Source of the DNA: Coriobacteriia bacterium
Lineage (GTDB): Bacteria; Actinomycetota; Coriobacteriia; Anaerosomatales; Anaerosomataceae
DNA length: 54,416 nucleotides
Direction: 5' to 3'
Assembly: GCA_030655755.1 (NCBI GenBank)
Contig: JAUSOQ010000059.1
Coordinates: 1 to 54,416 of the forward strand
A model generated the notes under the pieces. It was not told the origin of the DNA. It was given only the letters and a program-made list of their open reading frames with translations, and ran no database searches. Shown here in pieces: positions 26,422 to 37,145 of this stretch; position 1 is the first letter of the stretch, and every line of letters begins with the position of its first letter. Both the position numbers and the translations under genes were made by a program.

Positions 26422-27540
26422 ATGTCCTATCGACGTTACGCCTGGGTCGAGGTCGATGAAGCCGCAATCACCGCGAACGTGCGTACTCTCAAGGCGCTGA
26501 CGCCCAAGGGCACGCGCTTCATGGCGGTGGTGAAGGCTGACGGCTACGGTCACGGTGCGCTTCAGGCAGCGCGCGCGGCGCTGACCGGCGGCGCTGACCG
26601 ACTCGGCGTGGCGACGGTAGAAGAGGCGGTCGGCCTTCGGGAGGCCGGGGTCACCGCGCCACTGCACATCGTCTCCGAACCTCCCGCGAGCGCTGCGGGC
26701 ATCATGCTCGAACAAGACATCGTCTCAACTGTCGCGACCAAGGAGTTCGCGGCCGCACTGAGCAAACGGGCGATGCTCGCCCAGCGACCCGCCCGCTACC
26801 ATCTGAAGATCGATACCGGGATGAACCGTATCGGTGTGCGGGCCGAAGAAGCGGCTGATCTCGTTGCCTGGCTCAAGGGCCTGCCTGCCCTTGAGATGGA
26901 GGGCGTGTTCACGCACTTCGCGACCGCTGACATTCCCGGTGATTGGGAGTTCGATCATCAGGTCGAGCGCTTCGTCGCAGTGCTTGAGAGACTGCGGACC
27001 GAAGGTGTACGTCCACCTGTCGCACACGCCGCGAACAGTGCGGCGACGATCCTTCACCCCGAGGCCCACTTCGACATGGTGCGTTGCGGTATCGCGATCT
27101 ACGGTCTCCACCCCTCCCCGGCAACCTACAGTAAGGTCGACCTGGCGCCTGCCATGTCGGTCAAAGCGCGGGTCTCGTTCGTGAAGCGCGTCGGTCTTGG
27201 CGATGGCGTGAGCTACGGTCTCACGTGGCACGCCGGGGCACCGACGACGGTCGCCACGCTGCCGCTCGGCTATGCGGATGGCGTGCACCGGGCGCTCTCG
27301 AACAAGATGGATGTCTTGATCGGCGGACGGCGCTGTCAGCAGATCGGTCGTGTGTGTATGGACCAGCTCATGGTGGAGGTGCCCTCGGGCCTTACCGTGG
27401 TTCCAGGCGACGAGGTCGTGTTGGTGGGGTCACAGGGCGGTGAACGTATTCTGATGGATGAACTGGCCGAGAAGGCCGGAACCATCAATTATGAATCGGC
27501 GTGCAGTCTTTCACGTCGTATGGAACGCCGCTATGTCTGA
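26422..27540 (+). CDS. alr: Alanine racemase
   Basis: Alr makes D-alanine for peptidoglycan. The PLP lysine is K38 in VVKADGYGHGA and the second catalytic base is Y265 in GVSYGLTWHA. The N-terminal TIM barrel and the C-terminal domain (with QQIGRVCMDQLMVEV) are both complete in 372 residues. The start follows the CBS gene stop by three bases, with CGGGGAGTAGG as binding site. With glmM and glmS it gives this stretch a cell-wall theme. Confidence 0.95.
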   Translation: MSYRRYAWVEVDEAAITANVRTLKALTPKGTRFMAVVKADGYGHGALQAARAALTGGADRLGVATVEEAVGLREAGVTAPLHIVSEPPASAAGIMLEQDIVSTVATKEFAAALSKRAMLAQRPARYHLKIDTGMNRIGVRAEEAADLVAWLKGLPALEMEGVFTHFATADIPGDWEFDHQVERFVAVLERLRTEGVRPPVAHAANSAATILHPEAHFDMVRCGIAIYGLHPSPATYSKVDLAPAMSVKARVSFVKRVGLGDGVSYGLTWHAGAPTTVATLPLGYADGVHRALSNKMDVLIGGRRCQQIGRVCMDQLMVEVPSGLTVVPGDEVVLVGSQGGERILMDELAEKAGTINYESACSLSRRMERRYV

Positions 27541-27550
27541 CTTCCTGGAG

Positions 27551-27573
27551 CTGTGGGAATGACATTCCTGCAG
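27551..27573 (+). repeat. Inverted repeat downstream of alr
   Basis: GGAATG and CATTCC flank a single A within a longer imperfect palindrome bounded by CTG and CAG. It is followed by TTGGTGCGGG and then an AT-rich stretch, not an immediate T-run, so it is either a weak terminator of alr or a protein-binding site ahead of the ATPase operon. Confidence 0.4.
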
Positions 27574-27723
27574 TTGGTGCGGGTGTTTTAAGTTAAGCAA
27601 GATTAATTAGCTTCGCTAGCAGGAAACCGTTCGACGTTTAGCGAACAAAGTCTTGAGACCGCAGCACGTGCTCGTGCTTGTGTCGCGCACTCATAGTGCA
27701 GTCCTACCCGGTGGCCGCAGAAC

Positions 27724-27738
27724 CCACCTGACAGGTGG
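27724..27738 (+). promoter_or_regulatory. Palindrome in the V/A-ATPase leader
   Basis: CCACCTG and CAGGTGG flank one central A, forming a nearly perfect 15-base palindrome about 65 bases before the first ATPase gene. A second palindrome, TCCGATCGGA, stands at 27761-27770, and GCACGTGC lies at 27664-27671. Such spaced dyads suggest an operator, but no regulator is known from this window. Confidence 0.4.
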
Positions 27739-27803
27739 TTCCGATCTCACGGGATCTGCGTCCGATCGGACCTGCAACGGTGGAGGATGAGAGGGGAGAC
27801 CCA

Positions 27804-28172
27804 GTGGACGAGAAGGTTCTGGAGGAGATCAGATTCCATCAGGACGTCGTGAACAAGGACGCCAGTTCGCCCCTCTACCAGATCCGCGAGAAGGAGATGG
27901 AGATCTCCGGACGTGTTCTGGCGGCCAAAGGTAGGGCCGAGAAGACGGTGAGCGATGCGCGTCGCAAGGCGACTGAGATCATGAAGAACGCAGAGGTCCA
28001 GGGCGACAAGGAAGTCAAGGAGTACACTCAGAAGACTCTGGCTGAAGCGGACAAAAAGGCTGAACGTCTGCGTGCGGGTGTCGTCGACGAAGCGAAGGAT
28101 CTGGAGGCCCGGCTTTCCGCGCGTCGAGAGGAAGCGGCCGACTACATCGTGAAGATCGTGACGACTGTCTGA
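27804..28172 (+). CDS. V/A-type ATPase peripheral stalk subunit (G/H)
   Basis: The 122 residues are charged and almost entirely heptad-like, rich in K, E, A and R (EKTVSDARRKATEIMKNAEV), as expected for the coiled-coil stator subunit called G in Thermus and H in archaea. It pairs with subunit E to form the peripheral stalk. The GTG at 27804 is chosen over an open frame from 27735 because GAGGGGAG at 27791-27798 precedes it. It opens the nine-gene operon, matching the Thermus order. Confidence 0.85.
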   Translation: MDEKVLEEIRFHQDVVNKDASSPLYQIREKEMEISGRVLAAKGRAEKTVSDARRKATEIMKNAEVQGDKEVKEYTQKTLAEADKKAERLRAGVVDEAKDLEARLSARREEAADYIVKIVTTV

Positions 28173-28221
28173 TAGAGATTGGTATTGTCTGTCCCATCGC
28201 ATCACTGTGGGAGGTACGCGT

Positions 28222-30192
28222 ATGTTGGTCCCAATGGCGAAGATCGAGATCATCGGTCCGAAGAACCACTTCTTCGATGTTCTTTCGCTACTGCATGAAG
28301 AAGGCACCCTGCACCTGGAGGATCTTACAAAGAAGATCCAGACCGGCGAGGTGCCGCTGGAACAGATGGAAGTCGTCGAGAACCAGGCGGTCGAGCTGGA
28401 GCGTATGGAGGATCTGCTGCTCCGATTGCGCTCGATCCTTACGGCCTTGAACTTGCCCCACGAAAAAGTCGACGGCATCTCTCGACAGAAGCAGTGTCTT
28501 GAGCTGTGGCAACTCGATAGCAAGGACCTTGCCGCCCAGGTCACGGATGTGATCGAACAGGTCGAGGACAAGACCGCAAGCCTGGCGCAGGCGCAAGCGT
28601 CCATGGAGAGGGAACTCGCTCTTCTTGCGCGCTACGAGCCCATCCTTCACAAGATCCAGCCGCTGGCGAAGCAGATCGTCACCACTGGTACGTTCGACTC
28701 GGTGGCGCTGCTTGTCGAGCGCAAGTACAAGGGCGCCCTCGAAGAGCTGAAGAAAGAGCTCGACGAGATCACCAAGAGCCAGTGTGAGATCGTATCGACC
28801 GACGTGGACGACGAGACCACGGCGGTCATCGTGGTGTTTTCCAAGAAGTATTCAGAAGCGGTTCACAAGTTCCTCGCAATGGAGAACGTGAACCAGGTCC
28901 GACTTCCCTCTGAATTCCAGGATGTGCCGTTCGACGTGGCCTACGATCAGCTCAAGGGGCGGAAGAGCGAGATCCCCGTACGTCTGGAGCAGGTGCGTCA
29001 GGAACTCAACGACATGTCTACAAAGTGGTATTTGAAATTGTCGAGTGTGCGTGACGTCCTCGTTGACAAGATCGACGAGATTCGGGCGATTCCGAAGTTC
29101 GGTCGGACTGAATACGCATTCGTCGTGACCGGCTGGATGCCCGTCTCGGACGTCAAGGCCCTGCGCCGACTCATCTATGAGGGTTTTAAAGACGACGTCA
29201 TCGTCAACCAGATGGAGATCGGCGAGCACGATTTCGAGGAAACCCCTGTCGCGCTCAAGAACTCCAAGTGGTTAGAGCCCTCGGCATGGGTGATGAGCTA
29301 CCTGATGGGCGGCAAACCGCAGTACGGCACGGTCGATCCGTCGATGGTCTGGGCGATCAGCTTCCCGCTCATCTTCGGCATGATCGTCGGTGACATCGGC
29401 TATGGCGCCATCATGCTGGCGATCATCCTGTGGATGCGGTTCAAGTTCAAGGATAAGGAAAGCGTACAGCTTGCGACCGGCCTGTTCGGTCCGGCCGCTA
29501 CCGCTGCGATCATGTTCGGTATCTTCTACGGAGAGTTCTTCGGCGGCATCCTGTGGGAAGCCGATGTGATCACGAAGATCCATCTATTCGGTGACTTCTT
29601 CCTCCCGTACAACCGCGAAGAGTTCGTCATACCACTGATGGTCATGGCGCTCGCGTTGGGTGTCATACAGATGGTGTTCGGTCTGGTCCTTGGTGCCGTC
29701 AACGCCGTCAAGACCAAGCACACGAAGCACGCCTTCGTGAAGGGTGGACTCGCCAGCTTGATACTGGGCGGAATCATCCTCGGCGTCTCGGGATACTTGC
29801 TTAGCGCCGGTATCCAGCCGATAGGGCAGATGCTCGGCGGGGCAGTGATGGTCGCTGGCGTCTACGCGGTGCTTCGCTATGGCGGTGTCATGGGCGCGGT
29901 TGAGACGCTTGAACTCATATCTCACACGGCAAGCTACATCCGTATCATGGCCGTCGGCCTGTCCGACGCGATCTTCGCCAGCGCTATCAACAAGATGGCG
30001 GAGAGCATGCCGTTCCTGGTCGGCGTCATAGTGGCAGTGTTGTTCCACGCACTCCACTTGGTATTGGCGGCATTCACGCCCACCGTTCATGCACTACGTC
30101 TCAACTTCTATGAGTTCGGCCAGAAGTACTATGAGACGAGCAATACAGAATATGAGCCGTTCCACAAAACCGGAGGTGAAAAGAGCGCATGA
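28222..30192 (+). CDS. atpI: V/A-type ATPase membrane subunit I
   Basis: Subunit I is the stator membrane protein that forms the ion half-channels next to the c-ring. The 656 residues have a soluble N-terminal half with coiled-coil stretches, attaching to the stalks, and a membrane half from about residue 370 with multiple hydrophobic segments. Conserved parts are MVGDIGYGAIML, FGIFYGEFFGG and the C-terminal SHTASYIRIMAVGLSDAIFA, which carries the essential arginine. The ATG at 28222 is preferred to the GTG at 28207 because GGGAGG at 28209-28214 lies between them. Confidence 0.94.
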   Translation: MLVPMAKIEIIGPKNHFFDVLSLLHEEGTLHLEDLTKKIQTGEVPLEQMEVVENQAVELERMEDLLLRLRSILTALNLPHEKVDGISRQKQCLELWQLDSKDLAAQVTDVIEQVEDKTASLAQAQASMERELALLARYEPILHKIQPLAKQIVTTGTFDSVALLVERKYKGALEELKKELDEITKSQCEIVSTDVDDETTAVIVVFSKKYSEAVHKFLAMENVNQVRLPSEFQDVPFDVAYDQLKGRKSEIPVRLEQVRQELNDMSTKWYLKLSSVRDVLVDKIDEIRAIPKFGRTEYAFVVTGWMPVSDVKALRRLIYEGFKDDVIVNQMEIGEHDFEETPVALKNSKWLEPSAWVMSYLMGGKPQYGTVDPSMVWAISFPLIFGMIVGDIGYGAIMLAIILWMRFKFKDKESVQLATGLFGPAATAAIMFGIFYGEFFGGILWEADVITKIHLFGDFFLPYNREEFVIPLMVMALALGVIQMVFGLVLGAVNAVKTKHTKHAFVKGGLASLILGGIILGVSGYLLSAGIQPIGQMLGGAVMVAGVYAVLRYGGVMGAVETLELISHTASYIRIMAVGLSDAIFASAINKMAESMPFLVGVIVAVLFHALHLVLAAFTPTVHALRLNFYEFGQKYYETSNTEYEPFHKTGGEKSA

Positions 30193-30512
30193 TCAAGAAC
30201 AAGCTCGCAAGAAAGGTTTTCGGTAGTGCATTCCTGGCTACCATGATGGTCCCTGCAATGGCTCTTGCGCAGGAGGCGCCCGCTGAGGCTGTTGACTATC
30301 GAGTCGGCGTTGCCAAGGCGATCGCTGCAGGCGCGGCAATGAGCATCTCGGCGATGAGCGCCGGCTACGCCCAGGCCCGTATCGGTGCCGCTGGCGCCGG
30401 AACCCTGGCCGAGCGTCCCGAGGTCGGCATGAACCTGATCATCCTGCAGGCTCTTCCTGAGATCATCGTCCTGCTCGGCTTCGTTATCGCGTTCATGATC
30501 GGTACCGCCTAG
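30189..30512 (+). CDS. atpK: V/A-type ATPase c-ring subunit (K) with signal peptide
   Basis: This is the proteolipid of the rotor ring. Of its 107 residues the first 27 look like a cleavable signal peptide ending AMALA, followed by a two-helix hairpin with the polar loop QARIGAAGAGTLAERPE. The ion-binding carboxylate is E91 in the LQALPEIIVLLG helix, with Q87 one turn away. The single-hairpin form with a signal sequence resembles Thermus c rather than the four-helix Enterococcus protein. Whether it carries protons or sodium cannot be settled by eye. Its ATG overlaps the end of subunit I. Confidence 0.93.
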   Translation: MIKNKLARKVFGSAFLATMMVPAMALAQEAPAEAVDYRVGVAKAIAAGAAMSISAMSAGYAQARIGAAGAGTLAERPEVGMNLIILQALPEIIVLLGFVIAFMIGTA

Positions 30513-30571
30513 TCCAGGCAGCAAGGCGCAGCAAACCGTTCGACCCGGTGAACGCGCGGAAGGATTGACGA

Positions 30572-31147
30572 ATGGCGATTGAGGACATCTTCAGAGCGCT
30601 CGATGAGCAGGCTGATGCCGAGTGTAGTGAACTCGTCCGTGCGGCCGAGGGCCAGGCCGAGGCGATTCTTGCTGAGGCGACGGCAGCGGCTGATCGGATT
30701 CGGCAGCAGCGGCTACAGGTGACAGGTGAGATTGTCGGCCAGAAGGCGGGCAAGGCACTCAACGCTGCCAAGCTAGACAACAGGAAGCAGCTGGCTGCGG
30801 TACGCGAGCGTGTCGTCCAGCAGGTGTTTAAGGACGCAGCAACCAAACTTGCCGCGATGCGGGAGACCAAAGAGTATCAAGATGTCTTTGCCTCACTTGC
30901 CAAAGAAGCGCTCGGCGGGGTTGATGGCGAGTGTGCCATGCGGGTGGATCCTGCCGATGCTGGATTGGCCGAGCAGGTGGCGAAGAACCTGGGTATCGGC
31001 TGCGAGGTCGTTGCAGACATCGAGGCCACCGGCGGCCTGGTCGTGTCGTCCCAGAATGATCGCGTCTCACGGAGCAACACCTTCGAGTCTCGTTTGGCCA
31101 AGGCTCAAAAGTTCACGTACGCTCGCGTATCGGAGATCTTAGGCTGA
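30572..31147 (+). CDS. atpE: V/A-type ATPase subunit E
   Basis: Subunit E is the second peripheral stalk protein. It has 191 residues: a long N-terminal helix rich in A, E, R and Q (about residues 1-95) that should pair with subunit G/H, and a globular C-terminal part with the moderately conserved ATGGLVVSSQNDRVSRSNTF. GCGGAAGGATTG precedes the ATG. The stop TGA shares a base with the ATG of subunit C. Confidence 0.9.
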   Translation: MAIEDIFRALDEQADAECSELVRAAEGQAEAILAEATAAADRIRQQRLQVTGEIVGQKAGKALNAAKLDNRKQLAAVRERVVQQVFKDAATKLAAMRETKEYQDVFASLAKEALGGVDGECAMRVDPADAGLAEQVAKNLGIGCEVVADIEATGGLVVSSQNDRVSRSNTFESRLAKAQKFTYARVSEILG

Positions 31148-32238
31148 TGGGCGTGCCAGCGACAGAAGAACGCAAAGGAACTCCCGGCAAGGACTATGGA
31201 TACTGTAATGCCCGTGTGCGAGGCATGCGGTCACGCCTGTTCTCACAGGCATTCCTTAACGATCTCATGAGCATGAAGGACATCGATGGCGTCATCCAGG
31301 TTTTAAAGGGGACGGAGTACGGTCCCGATCTGGAGGAGCAACTATTACAGGGCAAGAACGCACAACAGGTCGATGAGGCGCTGAAAGACAACATGGTCCG
31401 GCAGTTCCGGAAGGTCTTGGGTCTCATCAACGAAGAGGCGTACAGACTGGTAGGTGTACTGCTGGGTCAGTGGGATCTGTTCAACGTGAAGACCATCGTT
31501 CGTGGCGTTCACATGTCCCTATCTCTAGAAGAGATCACGGACAGCCTGATCGCGGTGGGCCAACTCTCGTATGTGGACATGGCGGAACTCGCCAAGCAGC
31601 CTTCAGTGAAGGCTGTTGTCGACACACTCGGCATGTGGGAACTCCCGTACGCGGTACCCCTCAGGGCAGTGATGGTGCAGTACATCGAGAGCGGCGACCT
31701 GTCCGTTCTTGAACTCGCCTTGGACAAGTTCTACACCGCGTGGGCAGACAAACGGCTGCGAGGCAGAGGGACGAACCGGAAGCTTGCGCGTAAGTTCCTC
31801 GGAGTGCAGGTCGACACGATCAATCTGCTGACGTGCTTACGCCTGTTGAACGCTGGCGTTGAGCTCGAAGAGGTCGGACGGTTCTATCTGCCGGGTGGTC
31901 TCCATGTCCAGGAGTCGCTGTTCATGGAGCTCGCCTCGATGTCGGACGTCGACGAGGTCTACGAACGGCTGAAACAGACGCCATACGGTCGTCCGGTCGA
32001 AGCGGTTGCGGTCAAGTACATCGAACGTGGTTCGGTGTCGGTGTTCGAACGTGCTCTCGAGGACTACCTTATGCGTCGGGCGTTCGCGGCAGGCCGCGGT
32101 GAACCTCTCGGCATCGGTATCGTGATCAGCTACCTGTGGGAGAAGGCCAACGAGGTCACGAACCTGCGGATCATCGTAAAGGGAGTATCGGTCGGTATGC
32201 CCATGGAGCGCATGAGGGAGGAGCTCATCGTTGTATAA
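31147..32238 (+). CDS. atpC: V/A-type ATPase subunit C
   Basis: Subunit C is the funnel-shaped connector between the central stalk and the c-ring. The 363 residues are almost wholly helical and begin with the typical YGYCNARVRGMRSRLF, then carry WDLFNVKTIVRGVHM and end near ANEVTNLRIIVKGV, repeated motifs of this all-helical family. The start overlaps the stop of subunit E by one base, and its own stop overlaps subunit F. Confidence 0.92.
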   Translation: MGVPATEERKGTPGKDYGYCNARVRGMRSRLFSQAFLNDLMSMKDIDGVIQVLKGTEYGPDLEEQLLQGKNAQQVDEALKDNMVRQFRKVLGLINEEAYRLVGVLLGQWDLFNVKTIVRGVHMSLSLEEITDSLIAVGQLSYVDMAELAKQPSVKAVVDTLGMWELPYAVPLRAVMVQYIESGDLSVLELALDKFYTAWADKRLRGRGTNRKLARKFLGVQVDTINLLTCLRLLNAGVELEEVGRFYLPGGLHVQESLFMELASMSDVDEVYERLKQTPYGRPVEAVAVKYIERGSVSVFERALEDYLMRRAFAAGRGEPLGIGIVISYLWEKANEVTNLRIIVKGVSVGMPMERMREELIVV

Positions 32239-32563
32239 GCTCATCGTGCTCACCGACACGGACACGGCTGACGGGTTCGGGCTTGCGGGTGTTGACGTCG
32301 TGGCCGTCGAAGGTCCCGAGGAGGCGCGTCGCATGCTCAACCAACTCATCGATGATGACACGAGCGGCATAGTCGCCGTGAACGAGGCTTTCATGGTCGA
32401 CATCGATGAACGAACACAGCAGAAGATCAACCAGACGTATCGACCGATCGTGATCACGCTCCCGATACGCGAGAAGTTGCACGCAGAAGAGGACCACAGG
32501 GCGTACCTGGCACGCCTGATCCGAAGGGCAATCGGATTCGACATAACACTGAGGCGAGGCTGA
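32231..32563 (+). CDS. atpF: V/A-type ATPase subunit F
   Basis: Subunit F is a small Rossmann-like protein of the central rotor shaft that can regulate activity by changing conformation. The 110 residues start [21 protein letters not shown] and end with a helical tail, normal for the family. The start is TTG, overlapping subunit C by eight bases, with GAGGGAGGAGC at 32214-32224 as binding site. The stop overlaps the ATG of subunit A by one base. Confidence 0.9.
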   Translation: MYKLIVLTDTDTADGFGLAGVDVVAVEGPEEARRMLNQLIDDDTSGIVAVNEAFMVDIDERTQQKINQTYRPIVITLPIREKLHAEEDHRAYLARLIRRAIGFDITLRRG

Positions 32564-34317
32564 TGATTCTCGGAACGCTAGCCAAGATCACCGGTCCGGT
32601 CGTCGTGGCCGATGGAATGACCGGAATGAAGATGTATGACGTCGTGCGGGTCGGCAACGTCGGCCTTATGGGCGAGGTCATCCGACTCGAAGGCGACCTT
32701 GCGACGATCCAGGTATACGAGGACACCTCGGGCCTGAAGATAGGGGAGCCTGTCGAGTCGACAGACGGACCGCTGATGCTTGAACTCGGTCCGGGGCTTC
32801 TGTCGTCCATCTATGACGGCATCCAGCGGCCTCTCCCGATGATCGCGGAACAGACGAAGAGTAACTTCATCGCTCGCGGTACCATCGTCGCCGCTCTCGA
32901 CAAGGAGAAGAAGTGGGAGTTCACTCCCACGATCGAAGTCGGACAGGAGATCGCCGCCGGCGACTGTGTCGGTACGGTGCCCGAGAGCGCGATCATCACC
33001 CATAAGGTCATGGTGCCTCCCGGTATGCGTGGCAAGGTGACCAAGGTCATCAAGGCCGGTAGCTATACGGTCGACGAGGTAGTCGCTGTGCTCGATGGCA
33101 AGCTCGAGATCCGCATGAGCCAGTGGTGGCCGGTCCGCATAGGGCGTCCATACGTCCGGAAGCTGGACCCCACAACCCCGTTTTTGACGGGCATGCGCAT
33201 CTTGGATACGTTCTTCCCGATCGCCATCGGTGGTAACGCCATCATCCCGGGTGGTTTCGGGACGGGCAAGACGGTCACCCAGCAGTCGCTGGCCAAGTGG
33301 GCCGACGTCGATCTCATCGTCTACGTCGGTTGCGGCGAGCGCGGAAATGAGATGACCGAGGTCTTGAAAGAGTTCCCGGAACTCGAGGACCCGCGTACCG
33401 GTAACCCGCTCATGGAGCGGACCATCCTGGTTGCGAACACCTCGAACATGCCGGTCGCGGCACGTGAAGCATCCATCTACACCGGTGTCACGCTTGCCGA
33501 GTACTACCGCGACATGGGCTACAGCGTGGCCATGATGGCGGACTCGACGTCCCGATGGGGCGAAGCACTCCGCGAGGTCTCCGGTCGACTCGAGGAGATG
33601 CCCGGCGAGGAAGGCTATCCTGCGTACCTGGCCACGCGTCTCGCAGCGTTCTACGAGCGTTCCGGACGCGTGCGTCCTCTCGGTAGTGATGAACGTGTCG
33701 GTTCGGTCACCATGGTCGGCGCCGTTTCACCTCCCGGTGGCGACATGTCCGAGCCGATGACGCAGAACTCGCTGCGGGTGACCGGTGCATTCTGGGCACT
33801 CGATACATCGCTCGCGCATCGCCGTCACTTCCCGGCTATCTCGTGGACGAAGTCTTACACGCTCTTCCTTGGTCAGGTCCGTACCTGGTTCGAGAGCGAG
33901 ATCGCCGATGATTGGGCCGAGACACGCGAGCGCGCGATGTTCCTCCTGCAGAAGGAAACGGAACTGCAGGAGATCGTACAGCTGGTCGGTCCGGACGCTC
34001 TGCCCGAGACTGAGAAGATCATCCTGGAGGTCGCGCGCATGTTACGCGAGGACTTCCTGCAGCAGTTCGCGTTCGACGAGGTGGACGCATACTGCCCACC
34101 GAAGAAGTCGTACTGGCTGCTCAAAACGATCCTCACGTTCTACGATGCGGCAACGCAGGCGATGTCGCGCGGTGTCTCGCTGCGTCAGATCCTGCAGCTC
34201 CCGATGCGTGATGAGATCTCGACACTGAAGACGACGCCGCACGAGAAGGCGCTTGAGCGCATGCCCGAACTCGTGCAGCAGATCACCGACGATATCGCCC
34301 GAATCGAGGTGCTGTAG
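32563..34317 (+). CDS. atpA: V/A-type ATPase catalytic subunit A
   Basis: Subunit A binds and hydrolyses or makes ATP. The 584 residues include the P-loop GGFGTGKT at about 230-237, the non-homologous insert typical of V/A-type A subunits before it (about 110-185), and [33 protein letters not shown] as the conserved catalytic block. The protein is complete from the N-terminal beta barrel to the helical C-terminal domain. It overlaps subunit F by one base and abuts subunit B. Confidence 0.97.
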   Translation: MILGTLAKITGPVVVADGMTGMKMYDVVRVGNVGLMGEVIRLEGDLATIQVYEDTSGLKIGEPVESTDGPLMLELGPGLLSSIYDGIQRPLPMIAEQTKSNFIARGTIVAALDKEKKWEFTPTIEVGQEIAAGDCVGTVPESAIITHKVMVPPGMRGKVTKVIKAGSYTVDEVVAVLDGKLEIRMSQWWPVRIGRPYVRKLDPTTPFLTGMRILDTFFPIAIGGNAIIPGGFGTGKTVTQQSLAKWADVDLIVYVGCGERGNEMTEVLKEFPELEDPRTGNPLMERTILVANTSNMPVAAREASIYTGVTLAEYYRDMGYSVAMMADSTSRWGEALREVSGRLEEMPGEEGYPAYLATRLAAFYERSGRVRPLGSDERVGSVTMVGAVSPPGGDMSEPMTQNSLRVTGAFWALDTSLAHRRHFPAISWTKSYTLFLGQVRTWFESEIADDWAETRERAMFLLQKETELQEIVQLVGPDALPETEKIILEVARMLREDFLQQFAFDEVDAYCPPKKSYWLLKTILTFYDAATQAMSRGVSLRQILQLPMRDEISTLKTTPHEKALERMPELVQQITDDIARIEVL

Positions 34318-35733
<1,416 letters not shown>

Positions 35734-35769
35734 GAGGCCTGCCCACGGCGGTCGAGAGGAGGTGCGTAG

Positions 35770-36411
35770 ATGGAAGAAGTGCGGCCGACTAGATCCGAAC
35801 TGCTCGAACGCAAGCAGCAGATCACGCTTGCGCAGCAGGGCATGGACCTTCTCAAGCAGAAGCGTGACGCGCTGCTCATCGAGTTCATGTCAGTCATGGA
35901 CGAGACACTGCGACTGAGTAGCGACCTGCAGCGTACAGTCTCCGAGGCCCAGTTCAGTTTGGCGATCGCCAAGTCCGTTGACGGCGTTGTCTCGGTTCGC
36001 TCGGCGGCTATGGCGACTCGCGGTGAGATCACCATCGACATGACCGGCGCCAAGATCATGGGTGTCTCGGTTCCGGTGGTCACCAAGGGCGACAGTCCGA
36101 TGCGCACGTCGTTCACGCGTGGATACTCCATCACGGGTGTCTCCTCGCGAATCGACGAGACGGCCGATAAGTTCGAACGGATCCTCGATGTCATCATCGA
36201 GTATGCTGACATCGAGACACGCTTGAAGCGGCTTGGCGAGGAGATCCAGAAGACGAACCGTCGCGTCAACGCACTGGAGCAGATCACGGTTCCGGCGCTC
36301 AAAGAACAAGTGGCATACATTCGTCAGGCGCTCGATGAGCGCGCGCGCGAGGACCTCTTCCGTTTGAAGAAGGTCAAGAAGAAGATCGAGCGACGCAAGA
36401 GGGACCGCTAA
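35770..36411 (+). CDS. atpD: V/A-type ATPase subunit D
   Basis: Subunit D is the central rotor shaft. The 213 residues are largely two long helices that would form an antiparallel coiled coil, opening with VRPTRSELLERKQQITLAQQG and closing with IRQALDERAREDLFRLKKVKKK. RTNRRVNALEQ-type sequence (KTNRRVNALEQITVPAL) is the family signature. GAGAGGAGGTGC at 35754-35765 precedes the ATG. It is the last gene of the operon. Confidence 0.94.
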   Translation: MEEVRPTRSELLERKQQITLAQQGMDLLKQKRDALLIEFMSVMDETLRLSSDLQRTVSEAQFSLAIAKSVDGVVSVRSAAMATRGEITIDMTGAKIMGVSVPVVTKGDSPMRTSFTRGYSITGVSSRIDETADKFERILDVIIEYADIETRLKRLGEEIQKTNRRVNALEQITVPALKEQVAYIRQALDERAREDLFRLKKVKKKIERRKRDR

Positions 36412-36562
36412 CGGGTCCGATGTGTCCGGGTCGCAAGCCGGAGGGCCGGGGCCGATATGCTCGTGAGTTGTGTGGGGCGGTGCCGCCTACCGGGGGGTGT
36501 CTGGCACCGTCCCACCGTATTTCCAACATGAACGCAGGCTTCCATATCTGCGATGAACGCAA

Positions 36563-36591
36563 GAAGCCCGTCCGGAATCCGGACGGGCTTC
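36563..36591 (+). terminator. Bidirectional-looking terminator between the ATPase operon and the minus-strand gene
   Basis: GAAGCCCGTCCGG at 36563-36575 pairs perfectly over 13 positions with CCGGACGGGCTTC at 36579-36591, around AAT. TTTC follows on the plus strand, and A-rich sequence precedes it. It lies between convergent genes and can serve both. The 150 bases before it, after subunit D, hold no gene that I can support. Confidence 0.85.
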
Positions 36592-36615
36592 TTTCATGTC
36601 GCGTGATGGTGGTCG

Positions 36616-36960
36616 CTAGATGCTGCGGGCGCGGATGATATCGCCGACGATCTCGAGGGTCTCGACCGTGTTATGCGCCTCGGCGCGCAGCTGGTGCGCA
36701 CGGGCGATGATCGCGCGGACGTCTTCGACCGTGAGCTTGCTGAAGTGCAAATCTTCCCAGTCAAGACGCTTCTCGAATGCCCAGAGCTCTCCGATGATCC
36801 ATCGGAAGTCATCGAGCTCCTTGATCTCGAAGGAACTCCAGCTGCTCTTGAGGCCCTGGCGCAGTCGCTCCATAGAGCGTTCGACTGCCTTTTCCTTCCG
36901 AAGTTGGAAGGCCCTCATGCCGATGTCCTCGTCTGATACGTCGGGACGATTACTGTTCAT
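36616..36960 (-). CDS. Uncharacterised 114-residue helical protein
   Basis: I do not recognise this family. The protein is charged, rich in E, R, L and W, and looks mostly helical, with an N-terminal MNSNRPDVSDEDIGM, a tryptophan-containing middle (WSSFEIKELDDFRWIIGELWAFEKRLDWEDLHF is split here by positions 40-72) and a C-terminal amphipathic stretch. No signal peptide or membrane segment is visible. It is supported as a real gene by AAGGAGGTG seven bases before the ATG on the minus strand and by a shared terminator downstream. It diverges from the nitroreductase gene. Confidence 0.72.
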   Translation of the reverse strand: MNSNRPDVSDEDIGMRAFQLRKEKAVERSMERLRQGLKSSWSSFEIKELDDFRWIIGELWAFEKRLDWEDLHFSKLTVEDVRAIIARAHQLRAEAHNTVETLEIVGDIIRARSI

Positions 36961-37050
36961 GTGCCCACCTCCTTGTCTGATGGATTCGGCATCGCCGGGA
37001 ATGTTTCCTGCAACAAGCTGGCATTCTGCGATCGGATCAGGGTCCGGCTG

Positions 37051-37079
37051 TTGTCCGTATCGGCGGCCGTCCCTAGAAT
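37051..37079 (+). promoter_or_regulatory. Promoter ahead of the nitroreductase gene
   Basis: TTGTCC at 37051-37056 and TAGAAT at 37074-37079 are separated by exactly 17 bases. The predicted start near 37086 gives a 60-base leader that contains a short dyad, GTCGC/GCGAC. The promoter faces away from the minus-strand 114-residue gene. Confidence 0.65.
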
Positions 37080-37145
37080 GGAGTCGCGCCGCGACCGTAG
37101 CGGCGTGACCGTATCATCGGCATACAACAGACCCACGGGGGTTCC

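Noticed and set aside
36412-36562. Possible gene or regulatory RNA between ATPase subunit D and its terminator
   Set aside because: Only an imperfect GGTGCC/GGCACC pairing is present; there is no coding frame with a binding site.
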